From: a bacterium
GTDB lineage: Bacteria; JAHJDO01
DNA: 56,729 nt
Direction of reading: 5' to 3'
Assembly: GCA_030652805.1 (NCBI GenBank)
Contig: JAUSPT010000036.1
Location: 1 to 56,729, forward strand
The position numbers and the translations under genes are program-made. Below are positions 1 through 8,288 of the stretch, one piece after another (position 1 is the first letter of the stretch; every line of letters starts with the position of its first letter). The notes beneath the pieces are model-generated. The model was not told where the DNA came from. It ran no database searches and saw only the letters and a program-made list of their open reading frames with translations.

Positions 1-48
1 CCGCTTTAATTCCCTTTGACTCGCCATGATTATGTCCCTTTCTGCCAT
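1..48 (-). CDS. Transposase, N-terminal fragment running off the window
   Basis: Sixteen codons are visible: an ATG at 48 reading MAERDIIMASQRELKR, with GAGGAGG six bases upstream. The MSQ/ASQ-RELKR start resembles the N-terminus of helix-turn-helix plus rve transposases of the IS1202/ISNCY kind, which open with a DNA-binding domain. The catalytic DDE part would be outside the window. Nothing in the visible part is broken, but only about 4% of a usual protein is seen, so the call rests on context: the repeats just upstream and the element end at 139. Confidence 0.5.
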   Translation of the reverse strand, partial: MAERDIIMASQRELKR

Positions 49-139
49 AATACCCTCCTCTTAAATCGGGTATTATAGCTTCCTTAAAAGCGGACATTTC
101 TATTTTGGCCAAATAGGACATTATCATTTTGGTGTTACA
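1..139 (-). mobile_element. Terminal part of an IS element (IS1202/ISNCY-like), cut by the window edge
   Basis: Read on the minus strand the element appears to begin at 139 with TGTAACACC. Two near-identical 17-base direct repeats follow, at 116-132 and 92-108, both CCAAAAT-N4-ATGTCC, as expected for tandem transposase-binding sites next to a terminal inverted repeat. A Shine-Dalgarno and transposase start follow at once. The termination pattern and transposase N-terminus resemble IS1202/ISNCY-type rve elements from memory; the family call is an inference. The end lies 23 bases beyond the 3' end of the tRNA-Gly gene. The far end and any target duplication are outside the window. Confidence 0.6.
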
Positions 140-162
140 GAATACCCAAGCGCTTTTCTGTT

Positions 163-236
163 TGGAGCGGGTGATGGGAATCGGACCCACGCTATTAGCT
201 TGGAAGGCTAAAGTTCTACCACTGAACTACACCCGC
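163..236 (-). tRNA. tRNA-Gly (anticodon TCC)
   Basis: The minus strand gives a full cloverleaf. The acceptor stem GCGGGTG pairs with CACCCGC. The D arm is GTTCAGTGGTAGAAC-like. The anticodon stem TTAGC/GCTAA encloses the loop CTTCCAA, giving anticodon TCC. The T arm is GTGGG-TCCGATTCC-like. Discriminator T and an encoded CCA lie at 166 and 165-163. Total length with CCA is 74 bases. It reads glycine GGA/GGN codons. An IS end lies 23 bases downstream, consistent with tRNA flanks as common insertion sites. Confidence 0.95.
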
Positions 237-251
237 AATTCTCAAAATCCA

Positions 252-1187
252 TTATACACAGCCAAAAGACTGTGTCAAATTCTCTATCTCTAGTATCTTC
301 CTGAACTCCTCGATACGCTTTTTTATTTCATGTTCTTTAAGAGTTATTAACCTGTTAAGGCTAAAATCCTCCACAGTGAAAGATGCTATTATTGTTCCAT
401 AAACAAGGGCATTACGAATGGCATTGTCCATATATTCATCGGGATTCACTTTGGAAATGTAACCTAAGAATCCGCCACCAAAACTGTCTCCTGCGCCTGT
501 AGGATCAAGCACATTTCTTACTGGATATGCTGGCAAAGAAAAACATGTATCTTCTATAAAGAGCATCACTCCATGTTCCCCCTTTTTTATCACCACATAT
601 CTTGCACCTAACTTTAATATTTTATCAGCTGCTTTCTCAAGATTAGATTCTTTACCCAGCTGTCTTGCCTCACTATCGTTCAGCAGAACTACATCTGCTC
701 GCTTAAATACCTCCAGAAGTTCGCTCTTTTTATTCTCTATCCAAATATCCATTGTATCGCAGACAACTAGTTTCGGATTTTCAATCTGATTTAAGATATG
801 GAGCTGAAGTTCAGGATCAATATTTGCGAGAAAAACATAGTCTGATTTCTTGTGTCTATCTGAAAGTTCAGGACAGAAGTCTTCTAAAACGCCCAGATCC
901 ACAGATAATGTTTCCCTTTGATTAATATCTTCCCTATAAACTCCAGACCATCTGAATGTTTTCCCATCCTTTTTTTCCAATCCGGTAATATCTATCCCCT
1001 TTTCATCAAACAGATTCACATACTTCTGTGGAAAGTCCCCTCCTACCGCTGCTACTAAACTGACTCCTCCAAAATAGCTTGCTGCATATGCAAAGTAAGA
1101 TGCTGAGCCGCCCAGAACATCCTTTACCTCTTTAAATGTAGTCCTGACAGAATCCAAAGCAACAGAACCTATGACTAATATGCTCAT
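252..1187 (-). CDS. PfkB-family carbohydrate kinase
   Basis: This is a ribokinase/adenosine-kinase fold sugar or nucleoside kinase of 311 residues from the preferred start. The C-terminal PfkB signature DPTGAGDSFGGGF holds the anion-hole GAGD and the catalytic Asp. The N-terminal GGSASYFAYAASYFGG matches the family's substrate-side glycines. I chose the ATG at 1187 (MSILVIGSVALDS) because it overlaps the cobS stop as ATGA and starts at the first beta strand; a longer start at 1205 is possible. It appears translationally coupled to cobS. The substrate cannot be told from sequence: close PfkB relatives act on adenosine, ribose, fructose or ADP-heptose precursors, and the heptosyltransferase upstream makes a heptose link only a guess. 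Confidence 0.85.
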   Translation of the reverse strand: MSILVIGSVALDSVRTTFKEVKDVLGGSASYFAYAASYFGGVSLVAAVGGDFPQKYVNLFDEKGIDITGLEKKDGKTFRWSGVYREDINQRETLSVDLGVLEDFCPELSDRHKKSDYVFLANIDPELQLHILNQIENPKLVVCDTMDIWIENKKSELLEVFKRADVVLLNDSEARQLGKESNLEKAADKILKLGARYVVIKKGEHGVMLFIEDTCFSLPAYPVRNVLDPTGAGDSFGGGFLGYISKVNPDEYMDNAIRNALVYGTIIASFTVEDFSLNRLITLKEHEIKKRIEEFRKILEIENLTQSFGCV

Positions 1188-1921
1188 ACAAATCCCCGCA
1201 CGCAAAACAGAACAAATACCTCTACTAATTCATTCAACATACCCAGAGTATCTCCTGTAACACCACCTATCTTCCTTAAAAAATATCCTCGCATAATAAT
1301 CGCAAACAAAAAAGCGAAAAAAGTGATGAAATTTCCTTTTACTCCGAACAGCAAGACTACAAGAATATAAGAAATAAGTACAGGAATTAACCAATACACT
1401 GCTTTCCTTTCCCCTGCAAAAATACTTCCTAATCCATTATTCTTTGAACTTGGAGTTAATAATAAAACGAAACTCATGCTACTCCTGGAAAGAACAGGCA
1501 TTATGAATATTGCTTTTGCAAATATATCTTTAGGAAGAGAACCTATAAGTGCAAATTTTAACATTAACAAGCACACTACTCCAATAACGCCGAATGCACC
1601 TACATTATGATCTTTCATTATCTTTAGCATATCATCTCTATTCTTGCCGCCGAATAAACCGTCTACAGAATCTATAAACCCGTCCAGATGCAGTCCTCCT
1701 GTTAGTATTGCAAGTATCGTTACAATAAACGCACTCAACACAAGTGGAGAGAACATGTTTCTAAGGATTAAGTAGACAGTGGAAAGCATCAATCCAAGAA
1801 TTATGCCAACAACAGGGAAAAACAGGACGGAGTCCTTTATTTTCTTTTCTTTAATACTTCTTGAGAATTTCTCAAATGGAAGAATAGTCAAAAAATTTAT
1901 TGCAAAGAATAGACTTTCCAT
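1184..1921 (-). CDS. cobS: Adenosylcobinamide-GDP ribazoletransferase (cobalamin synthase)
   Basis: CobS joins adenosylcobinamide-GDP to alpha-ribazole in the last steps of cobalamin assembly, in the inner membrane. The 245-residue length is normal. The LHLDGFIDSVDGLFGG segment near residue 80 is the diagnostic Asp-rich motif, followed by MKDHNVGAFGVIG. Several hydrophobic stretches fit a polytopic membrane protein. The start overlaps the heptosyltransferase stop (TAATG) and its stop overlaps the PfkB start (ATGA). No other cobalamin gene lies nearby, so this may serve salvage, or finish a pathway encoded elsewhere. Corrinoid use fits the MttB- and URO-D-family methyltransferases found later in the window. 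Confidence 0.92.
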   Translation of the reverse strand: MESLFFAINFLTILPFEKFSRSIKEKKIKDSVLFFPVVGIILGLMLSTVYLILRNMFSPLVLSAFIVTILAILTGGLHLDGFIDSVDGLFGGKNRDDMLKIMKDHNVGAFGVIGVVCLLMLKFALIGSLPKDIFAKAIFIMPVLSRSSMSFVLLLTPSSKNNGLGSIFAGERKAVYWLIPVLISYILVVLLFGVKGNFITFFAFLFAIIMRGYFLRKIGGVTGDTLGMLNELVEVFVLFCVRGFV

Positions 1922-2961
1922 TACACAAACTTCTCTATCATTCTTGAAATCTCAGCAAACACTTCTTCCACACTCACTTCCTCCATACATCTGTGATCAT
2001 TTGGACATTTCCGAAGAAAGCACGGTGAGCAGCTAACTCTCTTATATATTATCTGTAATTTTTCAGATGGAATTGCAACTGTATTTGGATTTGTCGGGCC
2101 AAAGATTGCCAGTGTTGGAACTCTTAACGCAGATGCAATATACAGAGGCCCTGTATCCCCTGTTATAAATAATCTGCATTTATTAACCAGACCTATGCTA
2201 TCCTGAAGAGTTGTCTTTCCAGCTGCCATAGCGCATTTGTTTCTTAATCCTTTTGCCAGTCCATTTACTTGACCTTGATCATGCGGACCGCCAAACAAAA
2301 CTAATTTTACATTATAAGCACTAATCAATCTGAGACCTAATTCTGCGTATTTTTTAGCAGGCCAGCACTTTGCTTTCCCATACGCAGCTCCAGGATTAAA
2401 TCCTATTATTGTATCTGTTTCATCTATCTTATTTTTCTTAAGAAAATTTTTCACAAAGGCTTCCGACTCTTTTGAAACATTTAGAACTAGTTCTCTATCT
2501 GCTTGCTTTTTGCCTATTAAATTAGCTATATTTAAAAAATAATCTATCCTGAGCTTTTCAAACTCCAAATCTGCTGTGCGTGGAGTCTTTATGTTTAAAA
2601 ACATGTTTCTACAATCCGTCTTATATCCCACTCTATACTTTGTGCCAAGTAAAAATAAAAATAGTGCTGAACTAAAGGAATTAGGAAAGGCTATTCCTAT
2701 ATCAAATCTTTCCTTTCTTAACTTTTTAATCAATCTGATATATCCGACTCGGTTCTTTGGATTGCAAACAATAATATCATCAATAAATGGATTGCCAATA
2801 AACACATCTTTAACCCATTCTTTTACAACAATGGTAATTTTTGCATCTGGAAAATTTTCTGCCAGTTGTGTGATTGCCGGCGTAGTCATAATGGCATCAC
2901 CTATCCAGTTAACACTTCTTACAACAATCTTTTTAACTTGACTGGTATCTATTTCTTGCAT
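1921..2961 (-). CDS. waaF: ADP-heptose:LPS heptosyltransferase, GT9 family
   Basis: A GT9 glycosyltransferase that adds heptose to the inner core of lipopolysaccharide, acting on the cytoplasmic face of the inner membrane. Visible features are the N-terminal VRSVNWIGDAIMTTPAI acceptor-side motif, GFNPGAAYGKAKCWP in the middle, and the C-terminal nucleotide-binding motif TGDTGPLYIASALRVP followed by IFGPTNP. A Cys-rich tail (CSPCFLRKCPNDHRCM) is typical of the WaaF branch. A GTG at 2973 would add four residues; I prefer the ATG at 2961. It overlaps the GT2 gene upstream by 13 bases and cobS downstream by 1. It indicates a Gram-negative envelope. Confidence 0.85.
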   Translation of the reverse strand: MQEIDTSQVKKIVVRSVNWIGDAIMTTPAITQLAENFPDAKITIVVKEWVKDVFIGNPFIDDIIVCNPKNRVGYIRLIKKLRKERFDIGIAFPNSFSSALFLFLLGTKYRVGYKTDCRNMFLNIKTPRTADLEFEKLRIDYFLNIANLIGKKQADRELVLNVSKESEAFVKNFLKKNKIDETDTIIGFNPGAAYGKAKCWPAKKYAELGLRLISAYNVKLVLFGGPHDQGQVNGLAKGLRNKCAMAAGKTTLQDSIGLVNKCRLFITGDTGPLYIASALRVPTLAIFGPTNPNTVAIPSEKLQIIYKRVSCSPCFLRKCPNDHRCMEEVSVEEVFAEISRMIEKFV

Positions 2962-3698
2962 TTTCTTTCCCACGCTTTTGCATATTTAGAAAATACATAA
3001 AAAGCGCCTAATGTGCACACTATTATACCCACAGCTCCATCCAAAAAACCCCTTTTAAGAATATACATTTTGAAGAACTTACCAAAAGGCCATAGAACTA
3101 AATGAAATATCCCTATCCTGCGCTTCTTCTTTAGCATTTCCTTAGCAGCCAAATCAGTATATTTATTAAACTTCTGGAAATAATGTTCCAGATTACGATA
3201 TGGCTGATGAATCAGATCTCCACATAAATAGCCTTTTTCCCCTTTCAACTCAACGCTTGAACCTAATTCTCTGTCTTTATATACTGCTCCCTCACGCTGA
3301 AATAGTCGCAAGACATAATCAGGATACCATCCACAATAGTTAACTGGTTTTCCTAAAAAATAATTCTTGCGAGTTATGTAATAGCCATTCAGAGCAGGCC
3401 TGCTTTTTATAAGCTTTTCTATATTCCTGGATAACTCAGTTGTTACTGCTTCGTCAGAGTCAACTACCAATATCCAGTCATTCGCTATCTTCTTCAGTGC
3501 CCAATTCAGTTGTCTTCCATAGTTTACGTACTTGTTATAGTATACTCTGTCAGTATACGTTTTAGCTATTTCAATTGTTCTGTCTGTGCTTCCGGAATCT
3601 ACTATAACTATGTCGGTTATCCATTTAATGCTTTCAAGACATTTCTCTAATGTGTCGGATGAATTATGGGTTAAAATTATTGCGGATAAATTAGACAT
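2949..3698 (-). CDS. GT2 glycosyltransferase, WaaE/KdtX-like
   Basis: A 249-residue family 2 glycosyltransferase. The N-terminal LSAIILTHNSSDTLEKCL and IVDSGSTDRT motifs bind the nucleotide sugar, and VVDSDEAVT holds the DxD-type metal site. The middle segment NYFLGKPVNYCGWYPDYVLRLFQ with the later DLIHQPYRNLEHY resembles LPS core beta-glucosyl/heptosyl transferases of the WaaE type. A hydrophobic C-terminus (GAVGIIVCTLGAFYVFSKYAKAW) suggests membrane association. It lies between the class I aminotransferase (8-base overlap) and the heptosyltransferase, so a role in LPS core assembly is likely. The exact sugar is not determined. Confidence 0.85.
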   Translation of the reverse strand: MSNLSAIILTHNSSDTLEKCLESIKWITDIVIVDSGSTDRTIEIAKTYTDRVYYNKYVNYGRQLNWALKKIANDWILVVDSDEAVTTELSRNIEKLIKSRPALNGYYITRKNYFLGKPVNYCGWYPDYVLRLFQREGAVYKDRELGSSVELKGEKGYLCGDLIHQPYRNLEHYFQKFNKYTDLAAKEMLKKKRRIGIFHLVLWPFGKFFKMYILKRGFLDGAVGIIVCTLGAFYVFSKYAKAWERKCKK

Positions 3699-4809
3699 AT
3701 TGCTTCCTTGATAAGTTTTGAAGAATCTCTATACCTTTATAGAGCACTTTATTCTCTGCAGCATAACAGATGCGAAAATGGGTATTTCTTTCTGAAAACA
3801 CACTTCCTGGTATGACTAATAAATTGTTCTTCACAGCTTCGTTAATAAATTTTTCATCAGTCACCCCATTTGGAATCTTTACAAACATATAAAATGCGCC
3901 TTCCGGTTTTAATATCTCAAAATAATCCTTTAAGCCATTATACATCAAATCTCTTTTCTCTTTATATGAATCTATTAAGTGAGCTGTATTATAATCCATG
4001 GCTTTAAGCCCACTATATTGAACAATTGAAGGGGCACAAACAAAAGTATACTGCTGCAATTTAATCATCTCATCAAGCAACCATTTCGGACCCCCAGCCC
4101 AGCCAAGTCTCCATCCTGTCATAGCATAGGTCTTTGAAAATCCATTCAGTACCAATGTGTTTTCATAGATTTCTGCAATTGAAATAGAATCTTCCCCGTA
4201 AACAAACTCATTATAAATTTCATCTGAAATTATAAGAATATTGTGTTTCGCAGCTATATCCGCAAGATTTTTTAACTGATCTTTGCTATATACGGCTCCT
4301 GTTGGGTTGCATGGACTGTTTATTACAATAATTTTGGTTTTCTTAGATATAACCCCTTCAATCTTATCAACAGGAATATTAAATGATGGGTATGTATCAA
4401 TAAACACGGGGACACCTCCAACTATTCTGACCAAATGTTTATACATTACAAAATAAGGATCAAATATAATAACTTCATCACCAGGATTAATGAGACACAT
4501 AAAAGCCAGTAGAAGCAGTCCTGATGTACCAGAACTAATCATTATCTCCTCAAGACTTATATTCCTTTTCTCTTTTTGCTGAGCCTTAATCTTTCCCCTC
4601 AATTCAGGTATACCCTGAGTGAGTGTATACTTATTCAATCCATTTTGAATTGCTTGTATGGCAGCTTTTTTGATCTCTTCCGGCACATCAAAATGCGGCT
4701 GTCCTATACTCAGATTTATCGGATTTTTTAATTTAGACGCCAAAGCAAAAACCTTCCTTATTCCGGAAGAATCTATTAAAGACATTCTGTCAGCAATCAC
4801 ACTGTTCAT
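3691..4809 (-). CDS. PLP-dependent aminotransferase, class I/II
   Basis: A fold-type I aminotransferase of 372 residues, probably in the aspartate/aromatic group. It shows NPCNPTGAVYS, the PLP-contacting Asp in ISDEIYNEFVYG, and the Schiff-base lysine in NGFSKTYAMTGWRLGW, with Arg in HFRICYA near the C-terminus for the substrate carboxylate. The start is supported by AAGGAG nine bases upstream. It is the first gene of the run ending at the PfkB gene and overlaps the GT2 gene by 8 bases. Its link to envelope synthesis is by position only. Confidence 0.88.
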   Translation of the reverse strand: MNSVIADRMSLIDSSGIRKVFALASKLKNPINLSIGQPHFDVPEEIKKAAIQAIQNGLNKYTLTQGIPELRGKIKAQQKEKRNISLEEIMISSGTSGLLLLAFMCLINPGDEVIIFDPYFVMYKHLVRIVGGVPVFIDTYPSFNIPVDKIEGVISKKTKIIVINSPCNPTGAVYSKDQLKNLADIAAKHNILIISDEIYNEFVYGEDSISIAEIYENTLVLNGFSKTYAMTGWRLGWAGGPKWLLDEMIKLQQYTFVCAPSIVQYSGLKAMDYNTAHLIDSYKEKRDLMYNGLKDYFEILKPEGAFYMFVKIPNGVTDEKFINEAVKNNLLVIPGSVFSERNTHFRICYAAENKVLYKGIEILQNLSRKQYV

Positions 4810-4905
4810 TAAGCTTCACTCCTTCTATGTTAAAAATCCAAAATCAGCGACTTGGGCAAGCATTGATAGGAACGAAATTGGAATAGCATTCAGTAAATCA
4901 GTTTA

Positions 4906-5364
4906 TTATGTCTCATTAATTTTTTCTAAATGATCAATATCGTCTAAATCTTTATGTCGCTTACTCGCTTTTTTGTTTTTTATTAAGTCTTCATAGGAAA
5001 TGAAATCAACTTCGGCATTCTCTATTAATACTGTATTTTTATTTTTATAGCATTCTTCAAAAAGAACACCATCAATGGAAGTAATAATTTCAAGCCTAAG
5101 TGGAGGGACCCCCATTCGAATTATCTGTGCTTTTTTCAAGAAGAAATCTTTTTTTATTTCTTGAGAAGTGAATCCAAATTCATGCAATGCTTCCACTAAT
5201 TTTAAAGCATTATTTTCGTGAATTGCCACCCATATATCCATATCACCAGTCGTGCGAGGATGGCCATAAAGACCTACTGCATAACCACCAATGACAAGAT
5301 ACTCAATCTTTTTTGAGTGGAGCAATTGTATAAATTCTTTGAAGTCTTTCGGAAAGGTTATCAT
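4906..5364 (-). CDS. Nucleotidyltransferase-fold protein (AbiEii/MNT-like)
   Basis: A 152-residue protein with IEYLVIGGYAVGLYGHPRTT followed by GDMDIW: the G-G motif and DxD metal site of a minimal nucleotidyltransferase. The third acidic position may lie in LEIITSID. Families with this layout include substrate-adenylating proteins and components of toxin-antitoxin pairs. The start at 5364 overlaps the upstream small gene by 62 bases in another frame, so the two are probably translated together. It could be a standalone stress-response or two-component module; I cannot tell which. Confidence 0.75.
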   Translation of the reverse strand: MITFPKDFKEFIQLLHSKKIEYLVIGGYAVGLYGHPRTTGDMDIWVAIHENNALKLVEALHEFGFTSQEIKKDFFLKKAQIIRMGVPPLRLEIITSIDGVLFEECYKNKNTVLIENAEVDFISYEDLIKNKKASKRHKDLDDIDHLEKINET

Positions 5365-5488
5365 AATTAAACATATGCTTTCTCATCGTTTCAATACATT
5401 GAAGTCTTTCTATATAAGATTTTGTTTTCCAATATGTATCGTCATCATTTTTTCCTAAAGGTAAAACCTCAAAATGCTTTTTATCCAT
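5303..5488 (-). CDS. Small conserved protein paired with the nucleotidyltransferase
   Basis: A 61-residue protein whose composition and motif (YWKTKSYIERLQCIETMRKHMFNY then SERLQRIY) match, from memory, short proteins of the pattern W-L-S-K-T-x-E-E-R-L-E-A-x-E-x-M-R found directly upstream of nucleotidyltransferase genes. The 62-base overlap with the downstream gene in a different frame is part of that conserved arrangement and argues both are real. The function is not known to me; a helical partner or regulator of the nucleotidyltransferase is the simplest reading. Confidence 0.65.
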   Translation of the reverse strand: MDKKHFEVLPLGKNDDDTYWKTKSYIERLQCIETMRKHMFNYDNLSERLQRIYTIAPLKKD

Positions 5489-5561
5489 AACAACTTTATA
5501 GTATCATACTTTTATGAACAAAAATAGCAATAAAATGCAAATGCGTACACAATATTGAGCT

Positions 5562-6101
5562 TCACTCCTCTAACAACTTCAAAACAGCAGGTTCCAACAC
5601 ATCTAGCTTTTGCAAGCCAAATCCCTTTCCATATATTCTGCCCTGCCTATCAATCATAAATATAGTCGGGAAACTTCTAATGCCTCCATACAGCTCATAT
5701 ACATACTTCTCTCCTATAAGAACTTTATATGTTATGCCAAATTTTTTCGTGAACAACCTTGCAGGAGATAAACTACCTTCATCCATTACAACTGCCAGAA
5801 TTACAACCTTGCGTTTACTATAAACATTCTGTATATGCTGCAAGTATTCTGCCTGCTTTTTTGAAAGAGGGTCCCAGCTATACCAGAACTCCAGAATAAC
5901 AACTTTGCCAATGAATGAAGAGAGATATACTCTATCACCGTCAATACTCGTTAGTGAAAAATCTGGAGCTTGAGGATGCCTGTCAAGCGTTACCTGTGGC
6001 TTACTTCTGGCACATGATGTAATAAGAAAACATACACACACTGACAATGTAATTACAAGCCTATAGATATAATTATTCTGTAACTGCTTTAATGGAATCA
6101 T
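5562..6101 (-). CDS. TlpA/redoxin-like lipoprotein without the CxxC active site
   Basis: A 179-residue thioredoxin-fold protein. The N-terminal hydrophobic stretch ending in LITSC (Cys near residue 30) is a lipobox, so it is probably anchored in an envelope membrane. APDFSLTSIDGDRVYLSSFIGKVVILEFW is the usual AhpC/TSA-redoxin opening. Where TlpA proteins have WCxxC, this one reads WYSWDPLSKKQ: both redox cysteines are absent. The cis-proline region (SFPTIFMIDRQGRIYGKGFG) is kept. It is therefore unlikely to be a disulfide reductase and may have a binding role. It overlaps the bioA end by 29 bases, suggesting shared transcription. Confidence 0.8.
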   Translation of the reverse strand: MIPLKQLQNNYIYRLVITLSVCVCFLITSCARSKPQVTLDRHPQAPDFSLTSIDGDRVYLSSFIGKVVILEFWYSWDPLSKKQAEYLQHIQNVYSKRKVVILAVVMDEGSLSPARLFTKKFGITYKVLIGEKYVYELYGGIRSFPTIFMIDRQGRIYGKGFGLQKLDVLEPAVLKLLEE

Positions 6102-7422
6102 AGGTTATCTTTAGAATCTGACTAAGTTCTTTAATTCTAATACTCAATGGGGGTATTAGAACAATGACATCTTCCAAAGGACGAATAATTAACCCTCTTT
6201 TTCTAGCCTCTAAAATTACTTTATGCCCTATTCGTCTGTTCGGAGGATATCGTTTATGGCTATCCTTATTTTCAACTAGTTCAATCCCTGCTATCAGCCC
6301 CTTCTGCCTGATATCTCCTACATGAGCCAGCTTATCAAATCCTTTAAGCCCGATCTGTAAGAATTCTATTTTTTCCTCTATAGACTCAAGAACCCTATCC
6401 TCTTCAAAAATTCTTATGCTTGCCAGTGCAGCTGCACAGGCAAGAGAGTTACCAGTATAACTATGTCCATGGTAAAAAGTTCTATGTTCATCATACTCAC
6501 CCAAAAACTGATTATAGATTTCTTCTGTAACCAATGTGGCTGCTAGAGGAAGATATCCCCCTGTTAGTCCCTTAGATATAATCATAATATCAGGTTTCAC
6601 CTTTTCATGCTCACAAGCAAACATCTTTCCTGTTCTGCCAAAACCCGTAGCTACTTCATCTGCTATTAATAACACCCCATACTTTTTACATAACTTGCTT
6701 ACTGCCCTCAGAAAACCTTCTGGAGCTACTATGATCCCTCCTGCGCACTGCACCAACGGCTCTATAATTACACCAATAATTTTCTCGTGTTTTTGCTCCA
6801 GTATATTTTTTAATCTCTTTAAACAAGCCATATTACATAGCCGAAATGTTTTTGAGCATCTATAACAATATGGACATGGTACTTTAAAGCTATTAAATAA
6901 AAGCGGTTTATATTTCTTATGAAAGAGGTCCATACCACCAACACTAACTGCGCCTAAAGTATCTCCATGATATCCTCCAATAAAGGAGACAAACTTGTTT
7001 TTTTGTAATTCTCCTTTTTGCTGCCAGTATTGGAAACCTATTTTTAAGGCTATTTCTACCCCTGTAGAACCATTATCAGAGAAAAACACCCTTTTAAGAT
7101 TTGGAGGTGTAATCTCAACAAGTTTCTTAGCCAAACATATTGTCTGCGTATTGGACAATCCAAGAAGCGTTGTATGAGACACCTTCTTAATTTGTTTTAT
7201 TATTGCTCTGTCTATTTCTTTTCTTCTATGACCATGAATGTTAACCCAGAGGGATGAAACACCATCAAGATATTTCTTGCCGTCAATATCAACAAGAAAA
7301 GAATCATACGCTTTCTCTATTATAACTGGTTCCTCTTTTCCATACTCCTGCATCTGAGTAAAGGGATGCCAGATATGGTCCAGATCAATCTGCTTAAGTT
7401 TCTTTTTTATATCCTTATGCAT
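6073..7422 (-). CDS. bioA: Adenosylmethionine-8-amino-7-oxononanoate aminotransferase
   Basis: BioA makes 7,8-diaminopelargonate, using SAM as amino donor, in biotin synthesis. The 449-residue length is normal for the family. HIWHPFTQM near the N-terminus is diagnostic of BioA among class III aminotransferases. Also visible are SDNGSTGVEIALK, GGYHGDTLGA, the PLP Asp in LLIADEVATGFGRTG and the lysine in IISKGLTGGYLPLA. It lies away from bioB/bioF (26-28 kb), so the biotin genes are split. It overlaps the racemase gene upstream by 8 bases. No bioD or bioW is seen in the window. Confidence 0.95.
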   Translation of the reverse strand: MHKDIKKKLKQIDLDHIWHPFTQMQEYGKEEPVIIEKAYDSFLVDIDGKKYLDGVSSLWVNIHGHRRKEIDRAIIKQIKKVSHTTLLGLSNTQTICLAKKLVEITPPNLKRVFFSDNGSTGVEIALKIGFQYWQQKGELQKNKFVSFIGGYHGDTLGAVSVGGMDLFHKKYKPLLFNSFKVPCPYCYRCSKTFRLCNMACLKRLKNILEQKHEKIIGVIIEPLVQCAGGIIVAPEGFLRAVSKLCKKYGVLLIADEVATGFGRTGKMFACEHEKVKPDIMIISKGLTGGYLPLAATLVTEEIYNQFLGEYDEHRTFYHGHSYTGNSLACAAALASIRIFEEDRVLESIEEKIEFLQIGLKGFDKLAHVGDIRQKGLIAGIELVENKDSHKRYPPNRRIGHKVILEARKRGLIIRPLEDVIVLIPPLSIRIKELSQILKITYDSIKAVTE

Positions 7423-8137
7423 AATTACCCTTAGCCATGTTTACAGCTGTTTCTGCTAATACCTGGTTGGAATTAATGAATGGCAGAGGCACTGTTTTTA
7501 AATCTACCACAAGCGGAATCTCGGTACACCCGCCTATTATAAGTTCTGCGCCATTGTTTATAAGATTATCAATTGCATTATAAATTAGCTTTTTGCTCTT
7601 TCCTTCCAAACATCCGCATTTTATTCCTTCTTCCCCGAATATTGCTTCAGTAACCATGTCCTGTACTCTCTCATCGGGTTTGATTACCTCTATATCAAAA
7701 TCTATCAACTCTTTCTGATACAGCCCTGCTTTTATTGTGCCTCGCGTAGATAATAATCCAGCTTTTCTAACATTGGGAAATTCTTTATGAATCTTTTTTG
7801 CAACTTCTCTTATCATATGGACTATTGGAATCCCTAGGTGCCCTTTAAGTTCGTCATAAAAGAAATGTGCTGTATTACAAGGAATTACAATAAAATCTGC
7901 TTTTGCTGTTTGCAGCATTCTGCCTGATTCTATCAATGCGGGAACAGGACTTTCCCCATTATTGAATATAGCCTGAGTCCTATCTGGAATTTCAGGATTA
8001 TTGTCAATAATTATATGGATATGGTCCTGATCTTTTTTTGCTTTGGTGAGTTTTATTATTCTGCTGAATAAATCACAAGTTGCGGCAGGACCCATTCCCC
8101 CCAGAATACCGATTATTTTTTCTTTGTAAATATTCAC
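7415..8137 (-). CDS. Aspartate/glutamate racemase family protein
   Basis: A 240-residue PLP-independent amino-acid racemase fold. IIGILGGMGPAATCDLF is the family N-terminus. The two catalytic cysteines sit in VIPCNTAHFF and GGCTEIPLVV, so two-base racemisation is expected. It resembles broad-specificity RacD/YgeA-type enzymes, which make D-Asp or other D-amino acids for the envelope. It precedes and overlaps bioA by 8 bases. A copy of the AT-rich dispersed repeat separates it from nfnB. Confidence 0.88.
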   Translation of the reverse strand: MNIYKEKIIGILGGMGPAATCDLFSRIIKLTKAKKDQDHIHIIIDNNPEIPDRTQAIFNNGESPVPALIESGRMLQTAKADFIVIPCNTAHFFYDELKGHLGIPIVHMIREVAKKIHKEFPNVRKAGLLSTRGTIKAGLYQKELIDFDIEVIKPDERVQDMVTEAIFGEEGIKCGCLEGKSKKLIYNAIDNLINNGAELIIGGCTEIPLVVDLKTVPLPFINSNQVLAETAVNMAKGNYA

Positions 8138-8160
8138 TGAACTCCGTTACATAAAAATCC

Positions 8161-8288
8161 TAAATTCTAAATCCGAAACCCGAAACAAATTCTAAATTCA
8201 AATTTTCAAAATTCAAAACGTTATTTTGAACATTTATATTTTGGTCATTTAATATTGTTTCGTATTTCGTGCTTTGTGCTTCGAATTT
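8161..8288 (-). repeat. AT-rich dispersed repeat, copy A (full length)
   Basis: A copy of a ~130-base repeat found five times in the window. On the minus strand it opens AATTCGAAGCACAAAGC, continues ACGAAATACGAAACAATAT, then AAATGACCAAAAT, a central CAAAAC/GTTTTG turn, and closes with TTTGTTTCGGGTTTCGG. The CGAAATACGAAACA and TGTTTCGGGTTTCG arms are imperfect inverted repeats. Its first ~40 bases lie inside nfnB and supply that protein's last codons and stop. Confidence 0.85.
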
